From contig NC_026740.1 of the NCBI RefSeq assembly GCF_000210295.1, forward strand, positions 1,185,691-1,249,690: a stretch of 64,000 nt of DNA. Reading direction: 5' to 3'. The notes below the pieces were generated by a model. The model had not been told where the DNA came from and did not search any database. It saw only the letters and a program-made list of their open reading frames with translations. Positions 8,397 to 18,922 of this stretch are shown one piece after another; position 1 is the stretch's first letter; each line of letters begins with the position of its first letter. Source of the DNA: Trypanosoma brucei gambiense DAL972. Lineage: Eukaryota > Euglenozoa > Kinetoplastea > Trypanosomatida > Trypanosomatidae. Made by a program: the position numbers and the translations under genes.

Positions 8397-9570
8397 TCAA
8401 ACTTTATTCAACACCGCCGCCACTGCGATTCCTTCATACCTCCAACAGAATGCCGATCAGTAATTCAACAACGAGGGCGTGCTTGTGCCTCTCGGTTTGC
8501 CGATGCTAATCTGTCCTGGAAGGGAACTCCGGTCTAGCAGTCTCTCTCTTCACCTCACGGGTTCTATCAGCGACCAGTCGAGACAGCAGTTGTGACGTTT
8601 ACTTTCCAATGTGAAGTAGATCCCCTGTAGATACCATCCCAACCCCCGCTGCCCAAAGTGCAGTGAAAGGACTCACCCGCACCGCCGCATATTCTCCTGG
8701 CGCAATACACCGAGTGTCGCATAACTTAATTTTTTGAGGCTGCCACTGCAACCAACAGCAGGCGTGCACCCTCGCATACCATCCAACTGTCCCATAATAA
8801 AGCGATTGGCCTCGATGCGCCTACCCAGACGCTCCATACCTGATTTCAAATTACAACCACTACGCTTTGAGAATCAACATCCCCACAATAGAGGTGTATG
8901 AAAAGCAGCTATTATGCATTTGTGTCACCGCTGTGCGCGGATGTTGTGGGTTCCACTGCCTTGACAACTGAGTGCGCCCCCTTTGCTAATTATGGTTCCT
9001 TTAATGAGCTTCAAATACGGTAAATAGTGGAAGAGGAATTAGATTTGTACAGCACACACTCATAGAAAGCGAAGCAGTGATACCACAATGGTTAAGTGCA
9101 CCGCACTGCTCACATCAAATGGGGAAGGAACAAATTATGCACCGCGGCGATCCTCAGGAAATCAAGTTCCAAGTTCATTACCGAAGTCCAAGCGCGTTAA
9201 AAACTCACAACAAGCTGTAGGTCGGAGCTGTTGTAATTGATAGCGAATCCGTTGCGACATGAAGGAAGTGGCAATCCTTTTCATCCTACATGAGGGCATT
9301 CGTGCCTGAAATAATCAGATGGAGTTTGACATTAATGAGTTCAACGCCTCTACAGTGTTTGTTTGAGATTTGTATGAACTCAAACATCCCCTGCATCACC
9401 ATGCAATTGTCTTCAGTGGGATTACACACATGCTTACGCTCCACACCTCTGAGCATCTCGTAACAAGTCAACCAAAAGGGCTCCGCCAACTTCCGTTTCT
9501 CTCGCTGCTGCTCTCATTCAATCAGTCATAACCATTATATTGTAAATGTTTTTTTTTTGTTTGTCAGGTT
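8397..9570. other. Gene-free stretch, right-arm mirror of 3821-4994
   Basis: Mirror of the left-arm stretch. It carries the substitution near 9081 (gtggtatcac when read on the minus strand). No gene seen. Confidence 0.5.
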
Positions 9571-9909
9571 TCAGGAGGTTCCACTCGATGCTTTGGCCTT
9601 CGGGAGTCCCGCAACATCTCGAAGAACCGCCACAACGCTTCCATTCCTCTCACGGAGTTTTTGTTGTGCCACCTGCGCCTCCCAACCGCATTCACGCACC
9701 AAAAGTTGCACATCCTCCTCCGACACCGGGATCTGCGCCAACTCATCAGCTCGCTTCTTCTCAGCTAATTTCTTTTTCGCCACATCGGCATAAAGTTTCT
9801 GCATCCGCTGCTGCACCGCTTTCTCGTCATATTTCCGTACTTCTACTGCCTTTTCCGCTCCATCAGAAATTGTCCTCATGGATTTTTGCACATCGGATTG
9901 CCGAGTCAT
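9571..9909 (-). CDS. HYPK: HYPK-like protein, right-arm copy
   Basis: Predicted protein identical to the 112-residue product of 3482-3820: a charged helical N-terminal half and a C-terminal UBA-like module of the HYPK type. It is transcribed toward the retroelement and is the last gene of the long minus-strand run. Because the copies are identical and convergent, either the locus is a recently homogenised palindrome or one arm is an assembly product. HYPK in other eukaryotes binds the NatA complex. Confidence 0.72.
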   Translation of the reverse strand: MTRQSDVQKSMRTISDGAEKAVEVRKYDEKAVQQRMQKLYADVAKKKLAEKKRADELAQIPVSEEDVQLLVRECGWEAQVAQQKLRERNGSVVAVLRDVAGLPKAKASSGTS

Positions 9910-10799
9910 TGTTTCCAGGTGGTGGAAATAAAGAAGTGGGTGTCAGCAGTGCTTAATTTTGTCGACCGGAACCGCGTTAATTAGAGTCGTTACAAAATTA
10001 ATGACTACTAAAGCACTTAACTTCCAATAATGTTGCAACGATGGGTGTGTGGAGTAGAATAACTCAGAGCAAAGGTAAAAAGTTGCACGTGGGTGGGGTG
10101 TGAAAATACTACCAGATACAATGACACGAGTGCAGGCTATTAATATTCATAACTCCGCAGTGCTAAAAGGACCTTTTAATCATTCCAGTGGTTCATACGC
10201 AACAAAATACAGTCACATCCATAAACCACCATTCAACACACAGCAATATTATCATTGATACCGAGACAACTAACAGGATTTCAACGAGGCGAGTGAGGAG
10301 ACAGAAAACTTCCCGAATATGGATTCAATTGGGAAGTATATAATACACACATTCCCATATTACGCTATCAACTTTGCAAGGTGGTGCTAATGGTAAAATG
10401 AGTAATACACAAAATGTATGTGGTATAATATGAAAGATGAAAAAGTAGGGAGGGAAAGGAAGGGGGGGGCTCAAAGTAGTTTCCGTGCATGCAGTAACAG
10501 GAAGACCGCGTGTGCAAGATGTATTTAGACACTGAATAGTAGCCATGTGTTGTCCAATGCATATTTATCAGTCGTACATAGGGCAGTCAAAGCAACAAGG
10601 TGGGTGGGAATAAACGAGCAAGAGGGGAAAAAACACATAAAATAACATAAAAGGGGATGGGAGGCGTTCAAACAAAGAATGCCACCCCAAGCTCCTCACC
10701 ACACGTGGAGTGGGGTGCTGGTATATGCAGCGAAAAGCAAAAGCAAAAAAAAGTATATCAAAGAGACGCAGTGGAATGTTGTCCACAACTAACCGCGCA
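9910..10799. other. Gene-free stretch between right-arm HYPK-like gene and copy B
   Basis: Mirror of 2592-3481; 3' UTR of copy B and 5' region of the HYPK-like gene. From 10310 the same sequence reappears after the gap at 16605. Confidence 0.6.
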
Positions 10800-11591
10800 T
10801 TACTTCGGATTGTTTTCAGCACTATTGCTATCAGATATGCCTTCGTTACTTTCTGTTTCCATCCTGGCATCGTCGACGTTTAGGACATTGACTGCATGTT
10901 TATTTGGAGTAGGAATGTCTTCCTCTTCTTCTTCTTCATCTTCCTCTTTTTCTGCATCCCTTCTCCATTTAAAAATTAAGAATACGCAAATTGCAGAAAC
11001 GAGAGCCATAAAAAACAAAATGACGCCCGAGAAGGTTCGCAGAGCCGCGCAGCCCTCCCCGCACCTATGAAGTTTTTCACTTATGGTCGGGTTCTTGACG
11101 CTCAGGAGGCGCACGGCACCGTTGCTACCGGTTTCGCTGTTACCACCGTACTCATTGTAAAAGTTGTTTGTGTGTTTATACGTTCCTTGCATTAGTAACG
11201 ACGATATCTCGCTGGGATTCCATGTGTGCTGCATCTTCTCGCTCGGGGTACCATTTATCAAAACTTGCGTAATGGTCACTGTAACACTCATGTGTTTACC
11301 TCGAGTATTTACGTCGTTGATGTCAGCTGTGGTGTCGAAAGCGTGTCTCCGTAATATTTGAGCGTAAATATCAAGAAGAAGAGCCGTCTTTAGTTTCTTT
11401 TCGCTCTGCACGCTAACACCACCCCACTTATCACCACTAAAAGTGATTACATGTTTCGATGTGCCCAACTGTTCTTCGTCAGTGGAATTATTGCCCCTCG
11501 GTGTTGCAAAGCAATTTTTCGAGAGAGTGGGCACGGGGATCAGCAACAGCATTGCTGCTGTTGTAAGAGAAAATGAAACCTTCATTGTCAT
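10800..11591 (-). CDS. Small type I membrane (surface-like) protein, array copy B
   Basis: 263 residues from ATG at 11591 (MTMKVSFSLTT). The frame is open further upstream but has no ATG-based or signal-like start there. Signal peptide about 1-25; ectodomain with Cys 27 and the C-x3-C pair (177, 181); transmembrane segment about 187-208; the longest tail of the family, with an acidic run (EKEEDEEEEEEDI). It shares SKHVITFSG, LLLDIYAQILRRHAF and TWNPSEISSLLMQG with copy A. Sequons occur in the ectodomain (NNST, NGT). Its last codons lie inside the palindrome arm, so the tail end is tied to the arm. Its signal peptide and 5' flank differ from those of A, C and D. Function unknown. Confidence 0.85.
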   Translation of the reverse strand: MTMKVSFSLTTAAMLLLIPVPTLSKNCFATPRGNNSTDEEQLGTSKHVITFSGDKWGGVSVQSEKKLKTALLLDIYAQILRRHAFDTTADINDVNTRGKHMSVTVTITQVLINGTPSEKMQHTWNPSEISSLLMQGTYKHTNNFYNEYGGNSETGSNGAVRLLSVKNPTISEKLHRCGEGCAALRTFSGVILFFMALVSAICVFLIFKWRRDAEKEEDEEEEEEDIPTPNKHAVNVLNVDDARMETESNEGISDSNSAENNPK

Positions 11592-12029
11592 TATGCTGAA
11601 AAGGGCTTTCTCTTTTCCTTTCTTTTTGTAAGCTACCCGTGTTTTACTTCTTTGCTCTAAGCCAAAACTTACCAATAATTCGAGTACAGTTAAAGAAAGA
11701 AAGAAAAGGGGGAAGTGAAGGGAATCATGTTGGACAGAATCCACAACAAAAATTATAATTAACCGAATGGATCAACTTCATTGTCCAAACAGTCTCTCTT
11801 GTATTGCTGTTGTCGTCACCGTTCATTTGTGGTGAGGGAAGGAATTGTGTGTGCCGATTTATCCTTCCTGTTTTCTCTTAATAACGAGACAATAAAATAA
11901 GTGACCGTTAATATCTTTTATTTTCTTTTCTTCCCCCGGTACTCGAACCGCAAGGCGGGGGAGTCACATATAACGAGAGATCAAAGATACAAATAAATAA
12001 TATAAAACAGCAGAAGGGCACACACACAC

Positions 12030-12060
<31 letters not shown>

Positions 12061-12617
12061 CATGTATGAGGGAACGAAATAAAGATAGTTTTTAACAAGG
12101 AGGAAGAAATAAAGCACTGAAAACTAAAAGAAACTCGACGCAACGGCTCTCAATATTCGCCGTACTTTACTCTCAGGGATCGCAGAGGTGTATTTTTTTT
12201 TTTCTTCTTTCCTTGTCCCACTTCTTTTGGCACCTCCCGCGGCCTGCTCGTGGAAGAATGCACATAATTACGATAACTTACGTTCATGTCATATAAAATA
12301 ATAATAATAGACAACAACGACGCGGTGGCGATGATTGTTTTGATTAAATAACCTGAAGGAAAAAAAAAAAAAGAAACCTCGGTGGAGGAATATTCACAGA
12401 TGGATGTTTTTTTCATTATTATTTTGTTTTTGTTTCTGCGGGTGACAGCCTTTCCTTTAATTTTATTTGTTGGTTATGTACCGCTCATGTCCTACGTTGA
12501 GTGGTGGAAGAAGCACAAAAACAAGACTACAGCACAACTAAGTGAACAAATAAACTAACAACAAAAGTAATCGGATTGAAGCAGTGACGTATAAAACTTT
12601 TTTCACTACATATGCCT
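11592..12617. other. Intergenic region between copies B and C
   Basis: No gene seen. Contains a CA/TA microsatellite at 12018-12062 and several T and A runs. It serves as 3' UTR of copy C and 5' region of copy B. Confidence 0.6.
12018..12062. repeat. CA/TA microsatellite
   Basis: A (CA)n tract passing into (TA)n. The equivalent tract after the gap (18313-18366) has fewer CA and more TA units, one of the main differences between the two 6.2-kb copies. Confidence 0.95.
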
Positions 12618-13286
12618 TTATTTATTTGTTTCCTCAGTCCTATAATGGTCTTGATTGTAAGGATGATTGGCATTGCTCTCATCTTTTTCTTTCGGTTCCC
12701 CACGGCAACAGTTGACGATTAGGTAAATGATCAAAATAAGTAAAGAAACCCCCATTAAAATAATAACTACCATCGCCAGCTTTAATAGTCGCCTGCATGT
12801 GTCATCGCACTCACCAAAATGCAGTTTTCCATCATGCACCTTCACGGAGATGAGTTCCGGTCTCTTCACACCTTCGTACAAACTTAGTGTTTTACTATAA
12901 TCCGTCTGCGTAATAAGTGAATTCACCTCCGCAGGCGGCCAAATGTGTTGCCTCTCAGGATTTGAAACTTGTGTCCTGACGGTTTGTACAACAACTATGA
13001 GTATTTCGACAAAGTTGTGTGTGGGGTCGAATGAGGCAATTAAAACCTCCGTCAGAAAACTTCCATTCCGTTGCACGTAACGATCGATGTCGCTCACAAG
13101 TGTTTCCCTCAGTTGTTCCTCTTTCTGCTGGACAGTTGCCGCCCAATTGTCGCCATCAAATTTCACGGTATGTTTTGATGTTGAGGACTGCTGGATGTCG
13201 TCAGCACACCTACCAGGAACGGGAAGCAGCAGTAATGACACAGTGGTTGCCGCTAACAGGGAAAGGGGGAAAGCCTTCATCACCAT
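12618..13286 (-). CDS. Small type I membrane (surface-like) protein, array copy C
   Basis: 222 residues. The signal peptide is nearly identical to that of A (MVMKAFPLSLLAATTVSLLL, ending near GRCAD). The ectodomain is the most diverged of the family but keeps SKHTVKFDGDNW, HIWPPAEVNSLITQ and the C-x3-C pair (160, 164). The hydrophobic segment is at about 167-192 (VVIILMGVSLLILIIYLIV), followed by a cysteine pair (NCCRGE) and a polar tail. The start is fixed by a TAG upstream (ctagaaac), as in copy A. There is a sequon in the ectodomain (NGS). Function unknown. Confidence 0.85.
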   Translation of the reverse strand: MVMKAFPLSLLAATTVSLLLLPVPGRCADDIQQSSTSKHTVKFDGDNWAATVQQKEEQLRETLVSDIDRYVQRNGSFLTEVLIASFDPTHNFVEILIVVVQTVRTQVSNPERQHIWPPAEVNSLITQTDYSKTLSLYEGVKRPELISVKVHDGKLHFGECDDTCRRLLKLAMVVIILMGVSLLILIIYLIVNCCRGEPKEKDESNANHPYNQDHYRTEETNK

Positions 13287-13498
13287 TACGCCAAACTTTT
13301 GTTTCTAGTCGTTGCTGCTTTTCTTACTCACTGTGTGTTACCTTTTTCTCCACTTACTTGCTATGGGGTCTGTGCAAACATTGAAAAATTATGGGAAGAG
13401 TGAAGAGAAACAATGATGCAACGATTTGTGCTCTTGAGTTTGTACGGGTGTGCGCGTGTATTAAGTCAAGAAATGAGTGAGATAACAATGACCAATAA
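13287..13498 (-). repeat. Shared 5' flank module of copies C and D (212 bp)
   Basis: Near-identical to 14901-15112 and homologous to 1686-1856 upstream of copy A (opposite strand). It includes the spliced-leader acceptor tract. Past 13498 the flanks of C and D diverge at once, so the duplicated block had a sharp edge. Confidence 0.85.
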
Positions 13499-14264
13499 AC
13501 AGGAGTCAGAAAGAGTATTTGTACAAAGAAAAATTAGTGAACGATGCGGGAGAGCAACAACACAAGCTCAATAACAATAACGGAAAAAAGCAATGAAGAC
13601 GACAGTCGCTTTGCCTACTTGTCATCACAAATGTTAATTTCCTGTTGATGGGCAATAACCCAATGCCTACCCTCGGTAATTTGGTGAGATTCAGAGAAAA
13701 AAAGCAAAGGAATGTGGGAATTTCTTCGATCGAATGGAAACCCCCCAAAAAGGAGGAAAAAGTAAACATACGTAAAAATAACTCCCCCTCCTTCCGTCAC
13801 ACGAATATACAAGAATATATGTATTTTTACGCACTCGTGAATTAAATGTTGCGCGCAACAAGAAATAAAACACAAGAGAACTTACATTGCCATTTTTTGT
13901 TTTAGTATCATCTGTTTAAGACAAATATCAACCGGTGAAGCACAAAGAGTTGTTGAAACAGAGATAAATAGATAAATTCAATAGTGTATATGAAGCACGA
14001 AGTGATGACAGTCGAAAATACGAAGGAACGGGATGCGCATAACACAGAAGAGTGAATACAGTGTAATGACAAATCAAAAGAAAAAATACAACTCACTCGA
14101 TATCATGAGACTTCTACAATCAGAAAGCATTTGCTATTATTAGCGTGGAAAAAGAATGAAGAAGCAATAAAATAAAATATGTATAACAATGGCACGTACC
14201 TATAGCCACAGCTAGTATTGGGGGCATCGAACCTGATGGGGCTAGTCCGCCGTTTTCGGTCATT
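13287..14264. other. Intergenic region between copies C and D
   Basis: Holds the 5' flank module at its left; the rest is A-rich sequence with no credible gene. The short frames on both strands have no family likeness. Confidence 0.6.
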
Positions 14265-14900
14265 TTAATCCCTTTCTTCATGTTTCGGACGCCGGAAATG
14301 CGAATAAATCCAAATGTACGCCGTCACACTAACTATTATGGTCATAGCAGCGAGAGACACAGCCACCACACCTCTAAGAATTTGACAGCTCGTGCCACAT
14401 AATGGCGGACCCGGGGGAACCAAAGGAAGTCTGACGGTAATGAGTTCAACATCCCCATGGGGTTTGTACGTGCTTTTTGTGTGTTCAAATTTTCCCTGCA
14501 TTATCATAGAGTTGGCCTCACTGGGATTCCACACATGCTGCAACTCAGGCGTGGGGTCATCAGCCAATGCAACTTGTGTAACGGTCACTTCAACTTCCAT
14601 TTCCCCCTCTCTCACTTTCATATTGTTGATGGTAACGGTGGTGTTGACGGCGTACTCCCGTTGCGTTTGCAAGTAAATGTCGAGCAAAAGTGACTCCCTC
14701 AACTTCGCTTCATCACTTATGACAATTTCGTCCCATTTCGTGCCTTTAAAGGTGATTATGTGCTTCGATTTGCCGAACTCCGTTGGTTGCAAGTACAACA
14801 TCGTACCATTGAGGCAGTCAGAGTGTGCGGGAACAGGAAGCAGCAGTAATAACACAGTGGTTGCCGCTAACAGGGAAAGGGGGAAAGCCTTCATCACCAT
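14265..14900 (-). CDS. Small type I membrane (surface-like) protein, array copy D
   Basis: 211 residues from MVMK at 14900. The frame is open 15 codons further up (MSKKSSNNEKQKFGV), but copies A and C have a stop there and the signal peptide begins at MVMK, so the inner start is preferred. Ectodomain with SKHIITFKGTKW, LLLDIYLQTQ, VWNPSEANSMIMQG and the C-x3-C pair (168, 172); transmembrane segment about 175-199; short basic tail (HFRRPKHEERD), unlike the acidic tail of B. Two sequons (NGT, NTT). The C-terminal ectodomain resembles copy A more than B does. Function unknown. Confidence 0.85.
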   Translation of the reverse strand: MVMKAFPLSLLAATTVLLLLLPVPAHSDCLNGTMLYLQPTEFGKSKHIITFKGTKWDEIVISDEAKLRESLLLDIYLQTQREYAVNTTVTINNMKVREGEMEVEVTVTQVALADDPTPELQHVWNPSEANSMIMQGKFEHTKSTYKPHGDVELITVRLPLVPPGPPLCGTSCQILRGVVAVSLAAMTIIVSVTAYIWIYSHFRRPKHEERD

Positions 14901-16504
14901 TACGCCAAACTTTTGTTTCTCGTTGTTGCTGCTTTTCTTACTCACTGTGTGTTACCTTTTTCTCCACTTACTTGCTATGGGGTCTGTGCAAACATTGAAA
15001 AATTATGGGAAGAGTGAAGAGAAACAATGATGCAACGATTTGTGCTCTTGAGTTTGTACGGGTGTGCGCGTGTATTAAGTCAAGAAATGAGTGAGATAAC
15101 AATGACCAATAACGCAACTTGATGATGGAAACAAAAAGGGTACACGCATAAGAAGTCTACCACCATTCCATGGTGTGATTATTGCAAACTAGAAGGTAGT
15201 GTCGATTAACCACCCAGACGAACCATCTCCAGTTGTCGTTACTGTTGTTAATAGACCCAAAACAAGCCCTAGTAAGCGGTTAATTACTGGAGGAAGGATT
15301 TGCTCCTCTTTATTGGTGCTGCATACTAACTTGTTATCATTGTTCCTTCAGCACTGCTGTTCAGTACGATAGGAGAAGGGGATTTGAATATATATATATA
15401 TAAACAACTTTGCAGAACCAAAATGCATCACTGAATTCCAACGAAGCGTTAAGACGAAAAATGATAACCCCCTCTCCGCATTGTCGACGCCAAGTTTATC
15501 CTTTTAAATACAAACATGCACGGAAATACGTATGATGCGTGCCCATAAACCCGTTGGATGAAATATTCACGCGGCGGCACTCTGTAAAATATAAAATGCC
15601 CGTCATGCGGCACGACGGAACGAGCGGGTCAACTTGTGGTTTCTACCCTTTTGTATCTTCAGGGCGCAATGGTGCTTCCACAACGCACCGAAGCTACTCA
15701 ATGTCGGTTCACTATCGTGTGGCAACTTCATGACTAGGCCATTTCGATTTTGAAGTTATACTTCACTACTTAGTCGCCCCACGCTCCATTTCATTTGGAA
15801 GTACCGTATCTAACGCGGTGCCAAGGCTTGTTTTTGCTCCTTTGGCAGAACAAAAACATTCAGTAGCAAACGGTTGGCACCAAAGTTTGAGATGGGCCGA
15901 CTAAGAACTCAGAGCCGTTGGCGCGGATGTCCCCACGGGTTGGTTTAGTATGCCCAAGTGACGTGCTCAGTGAGTTCTTCAGTTGAGTCCTTACGTATTG
16001 TGTGAAGGCCGTAGTTAAGCAGCAGCATTCGTGGGGCCAGATTATTTGACCAAATAGCTGCGACAAGTGAAGGAATACCTTCAGCAGCCTAGTTCTTGTC
16101 CATAGTTCCCCTAGAGATAGCTCTTATGAAGGAGAAAAAGTGAAGGCAACCCATTGGATGTTAGAAGTGAAGCGACGCGAAAGGGGGAAACAGTAAATCT
16201 TGCGGATGAAGAAATGCAAACGTATATCTCATGAGAGTTTGGCTCGAAAGGGAGGCATTTTGTCAAAAGCGTACGAATGGAAAGGGAAAGAAGGGACAAG
16301 TGGCATTTGCGTACTCCCTTTAAAGTTAGGAACCACAGTTGCACGTCTTTCCTGATGCTCATCCATCCACCTCTTCGCACTGTCACCAGGGCCCCCCTGC
16401 CGATTGGGGCATGACTCTCATATCAAATAACGCTTTCAAAAGCCTTAACAATTAATAGTCATAAATAATAATAATAATATTGATAGTAGTCGGCACGATG
16501 CTGT
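14901..16504. other. Gene-free region upstream of copy D, ending at gap
   Basis: The first 212 bases are the shared 5' flank module; a short TA repeat lies at 15388-15402. The rest shows no gene I can support. After the gap the same sequence (21205-22812) leads directly into the NudC 3' side, so this is D upstream DNA and NudC 3' UTR. Confidence 0.6.
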
Positions 16505-16604
16505 NNNNNNNNNNNNNNNNNNNNNNNNNNNNNNNNNNNNNNNNNNNNNNNNNNNNNNNNNNNNNNNNNNNNNNNNNNNNNNNNNNNNNNNNNNNNNNNN
16601 NNNN
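16505..16604. other. Assembly gap of exactly 100 N
   Basis: A run of 100 undetermined bases, the usual placeholder for a gap of unknown size. The left contig ends in sequence that recurs at 22812, and the right contig begins with sequence already present at 10310, so the two contig ends overlap by about 6.2 kb in content. Confidence 0.98.
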
Positions 16605-17094
16605 TTCCCGAATATGGATTCAATTGGGAAGTATATAATACACACATTCCCATATTACGCTATCAACTTTGCAAGGTGGTGCTAATGGTAAAATGAGTAA
16701 TACACAAAATGTATGTGGTATAATATGAAAGATGAAAAAGTAGGGAGGGAAAGGAAGGGGGGGGCTCAAAGTAGTTTCCGTGCATGCAGTAACAGGAAGA
16801 CCGCGTGTGCAAGATGTATTTAGACACTGAATAGTAGCCATGTGTTGTCCAATGCATATTTATCAGTCGTACATAGGGCAGTCAAAGCAACAAGGTGGGT
16901 GGGAATAAACGAGCAAGAGGGGAAAAAACACATAAAATAACATAAAAGGGGATGGGAGGCGTTCAAACAAAGAATGCCACCCCAAGCTCCTCACCACACG
17001 TGGAGTGGGGTGCTGGTATATGCAGCGAAAAGCAAAAGCAAAAAAAAGTATATCAAAGAGACGCAGTGGAATGTTGTCCACAACTAACCGCGCA

Positions 17095-17886
17095 TTACTT
17101 CGGATTGTTTTCAGCACTATTGCTATCAGATATGCCTTCGTTACTTTCTGTTTCCATCCTGGCATCGTCGACGTTTAGGACATTGACTGCATGTTTATTT
17201 GGAGTAGGAATGTCTTCCTCTTCTTCTTCTTCATCTTCCTCTTTTTCTGCATCCCTTCTCCATTTAAAAATTAAGAATACGCAAATTGCAGAAACGAGAG
17301 CCATAAAAAACAAAATGACGCCCGAGAAGGTTCGCAGAGCCGCGCAGCCCTCCCCGCACCTATGAAGTTTTTCACTTATGGTCGGGTTCTTGACGCTCAG
17401 GAGGCGCACGGCACCGTTGCTACCGGTTTCGCTGTTACCACCGTACTCATTGTAAAAGTTGTTTGTGTGTTTATACGTTCCTTGCATTAGTAACGACGAT
17501 ATCTCGCTGGGATTCCATGTGTGCTGCATCTTCTCGCTCGGGGTACCATTTATCAAAACTTGCGTAATGGTCACTGTAACACTCATGTGTTTACCTCGAG
17601 TATTTACGTCGTTGATGTCAGCTGTGGTGTCGAAAGCGTGTCTCCGTAATATTTGAGCGTAAATATCAAGAAGAAGAGCCGTCTTTAGTTTCTTTTCGCT
17701 CTGCACGCTAACACCACCCCACTTATCACCACTAAAAGTGATTACATGTTTCGATGTGCCCAACTGTTCTTCGTCAGTGGAATTATTGCCCCTCGGTGTT
17801 GCAAAGCAATTTTTCGAGAGAGTGGGCACGGGGATCAGCAACAGCATTGCTGCTGTTGTAAGAGAAAATGAAACCTTCATTGTCAT
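17095..17886 (-). CDS. Membrane protein copy B' (same protein as copy B)
   Basis: Predicted 263-residue product identical to that of 10800-11591, including the acidic tail and the start at MTMK. Whether it is a second gene or the same gene on an unmerged contig cannot be decided from the window. Confidence 0.75.
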   Translation of the reverse strand: MTMKVSFSLTTAAMLLLIPVPTLSKNCFATPRGNNSTDEEQLGTSKHVITFSGDKWGGVSVQSEKKLKTALLLDIYAQILRRHAFDTTADINDVNTRGKHMSVTVTITQVLINGTPSEKMQHTWNPSEISSLLMQGTYKHTNNFYNEYGGNSETGSNGAVRLLSVKNPTISEKLHRCGEGCAALRTFSGVILFFMALVSAICVFLIFKWRRDAEKEEDEEEEEEDIPTPNKHAVNVLNVDDARMETESNEGISDSNSAENNPK

Positions 17887-18316
17887 TATGCTGAAAAGGG
17901 CTTTCTCTTTTCCTTTCTTTTTGTAAGCTACCCGTGTTTTACTTCTTTGCTCTAAGCCAAAACTTACCAATAATTCGAGTACAGTTAAAGAAAGAAAGAA
18001 AAGGGGGAAGTGAAGGGAATCATGTTGGACAGAATCCACAACAAAAATTATAATTAACCGAATGGATCAACTTCATTGTCCAAACAGTCTCTCTTGTATT
18101 GCTGTTGTCGTCACCGTTCATTTGTGGTGAGGGAAGGAATTGTGTGTGCCGATTTATCCTTCCTGTTTTCTCTTAATAACGAGACAATAAAATAAGTGAC
18201 CGTTAATATCTTTTATTTTCTTTTCTTCCCCCGGTACTCGAACCGCAAGGCGGGGGAGTCACATATAACGAGAGATCAAAGATACAAATAAATAATATAA
18301 AACAGCAGAAGGGCAC

Positions 18317-18373
<57 letters not shown>

Positions 18374-18922
18374 AGGGAACGAAATAAAGATAGTTTTTAA
18401 CAAGGAGGAAGAAATAAAGCACTGAAAACTAAAAGAAACTCGACGCAACGGCTCTCAATATTCGCCGTACTTTACTCTCAGGGATCGCAGAGGTGTATTT
18501 TTTTTTCTTCTTTCCTTGTCCCACTTCTTTTGGCACCTCCCGCGGCCTGCTCGTGGAAGAATGCACATAATTACGATAACTTACGTTCATGTCATATAAA
18601 ATAATAATAATAATAGACAACAACGACGCGGTGGCGATGATTGTTTTGATTAAATAACCTGAAGGAAAAAAAAAAAAGAAACCTCGGTGGAGGAATATTC
18701 ACAGATGGATGTTTTTTTCATTATTATTTTGTTTTTGTTTCTGCGGGTGACAGCCTTTCCTTTAATTTTATTTGTTGGTTATGTACCGCTCATGTCCTAC
18801 GTTGAGTGGTGGAAGAAGCACAAAAACAAGACTACAGCACAACTAAGTGAACAAATAAACTAACAACAAAAGTAATCGGATTGAAGCAGTGACGTATAAA
18901 ACTTTTTTCACTACATATGCCT
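17887..18922. other. Intergenic region between copies B' and C'
   Basis: Second copy of 11592-12617. The CA/TA tract at 18313-18366 is longer in TA units; T, A and ATA runs differ by one to a few units. No gene seen. Confidence 0.6.

Larger units (their letters stand above)
7174..10814. repeat. Right arm of the 3.64-kb inverted repeat
   Basis: Reverse complement of 2577-6216 (see that entry for the pairing rule). Its outer edge falls inside the last codons of membrane-protein copy B. Beyond it the two flanks are related but diverged family members (copies A and B), so identity drops from near-perfect to paralogue level at that point. Confidence 0.95.
10310..16504. repeat. 6.2-kb unit, first copy (ends at assembly gap)
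   Basis: Matches 16605-22812 almost base for base, with an offset of 6295 rising to 6308 through small indels. Differences seen: CA/TA repeat lengths near 12040 and 15390, T, A and ATA run lengths near 12190, 12300 and 12360, a substitution near 12629, a two-base change near 13310, one C near 14605, and a substitution near 16156. The unit contains copies B, C and D. Confidence 0.95.

Noticed and set aside
9076..9200. tRNA-like A-box (aatggttaagtgc) and a B-box-like gttccaagttc in the right arm, minus-strand mirror near 4190-4315
   Set aside because: The spacing is too long, no acceptor stem or cloverleaf forms, and the B-box lacks the invariant positions.
13506..13875. Overlapping 60-87 codon frames between copies C and D (repeated at 19811-20180)
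   Set aside because: Phe/Leu/Ser-rich products of A/T-rich DNA, on both strands, without motifs.
14901..14945. N-terminal extension MSKKSSNNEKQKFGV of copies D, C' and D'
   Set aside because: Blocked by a stop in copies A and C and would bury the signal peptide; MVMK start preferred.
15539..16386. Frames of 64-91 codons upstream of copy D (repeated at 21847-22694)
   Set aside because: No recognisable domain; they lie in the region between NudC and copy D and change residues freely between the two units.
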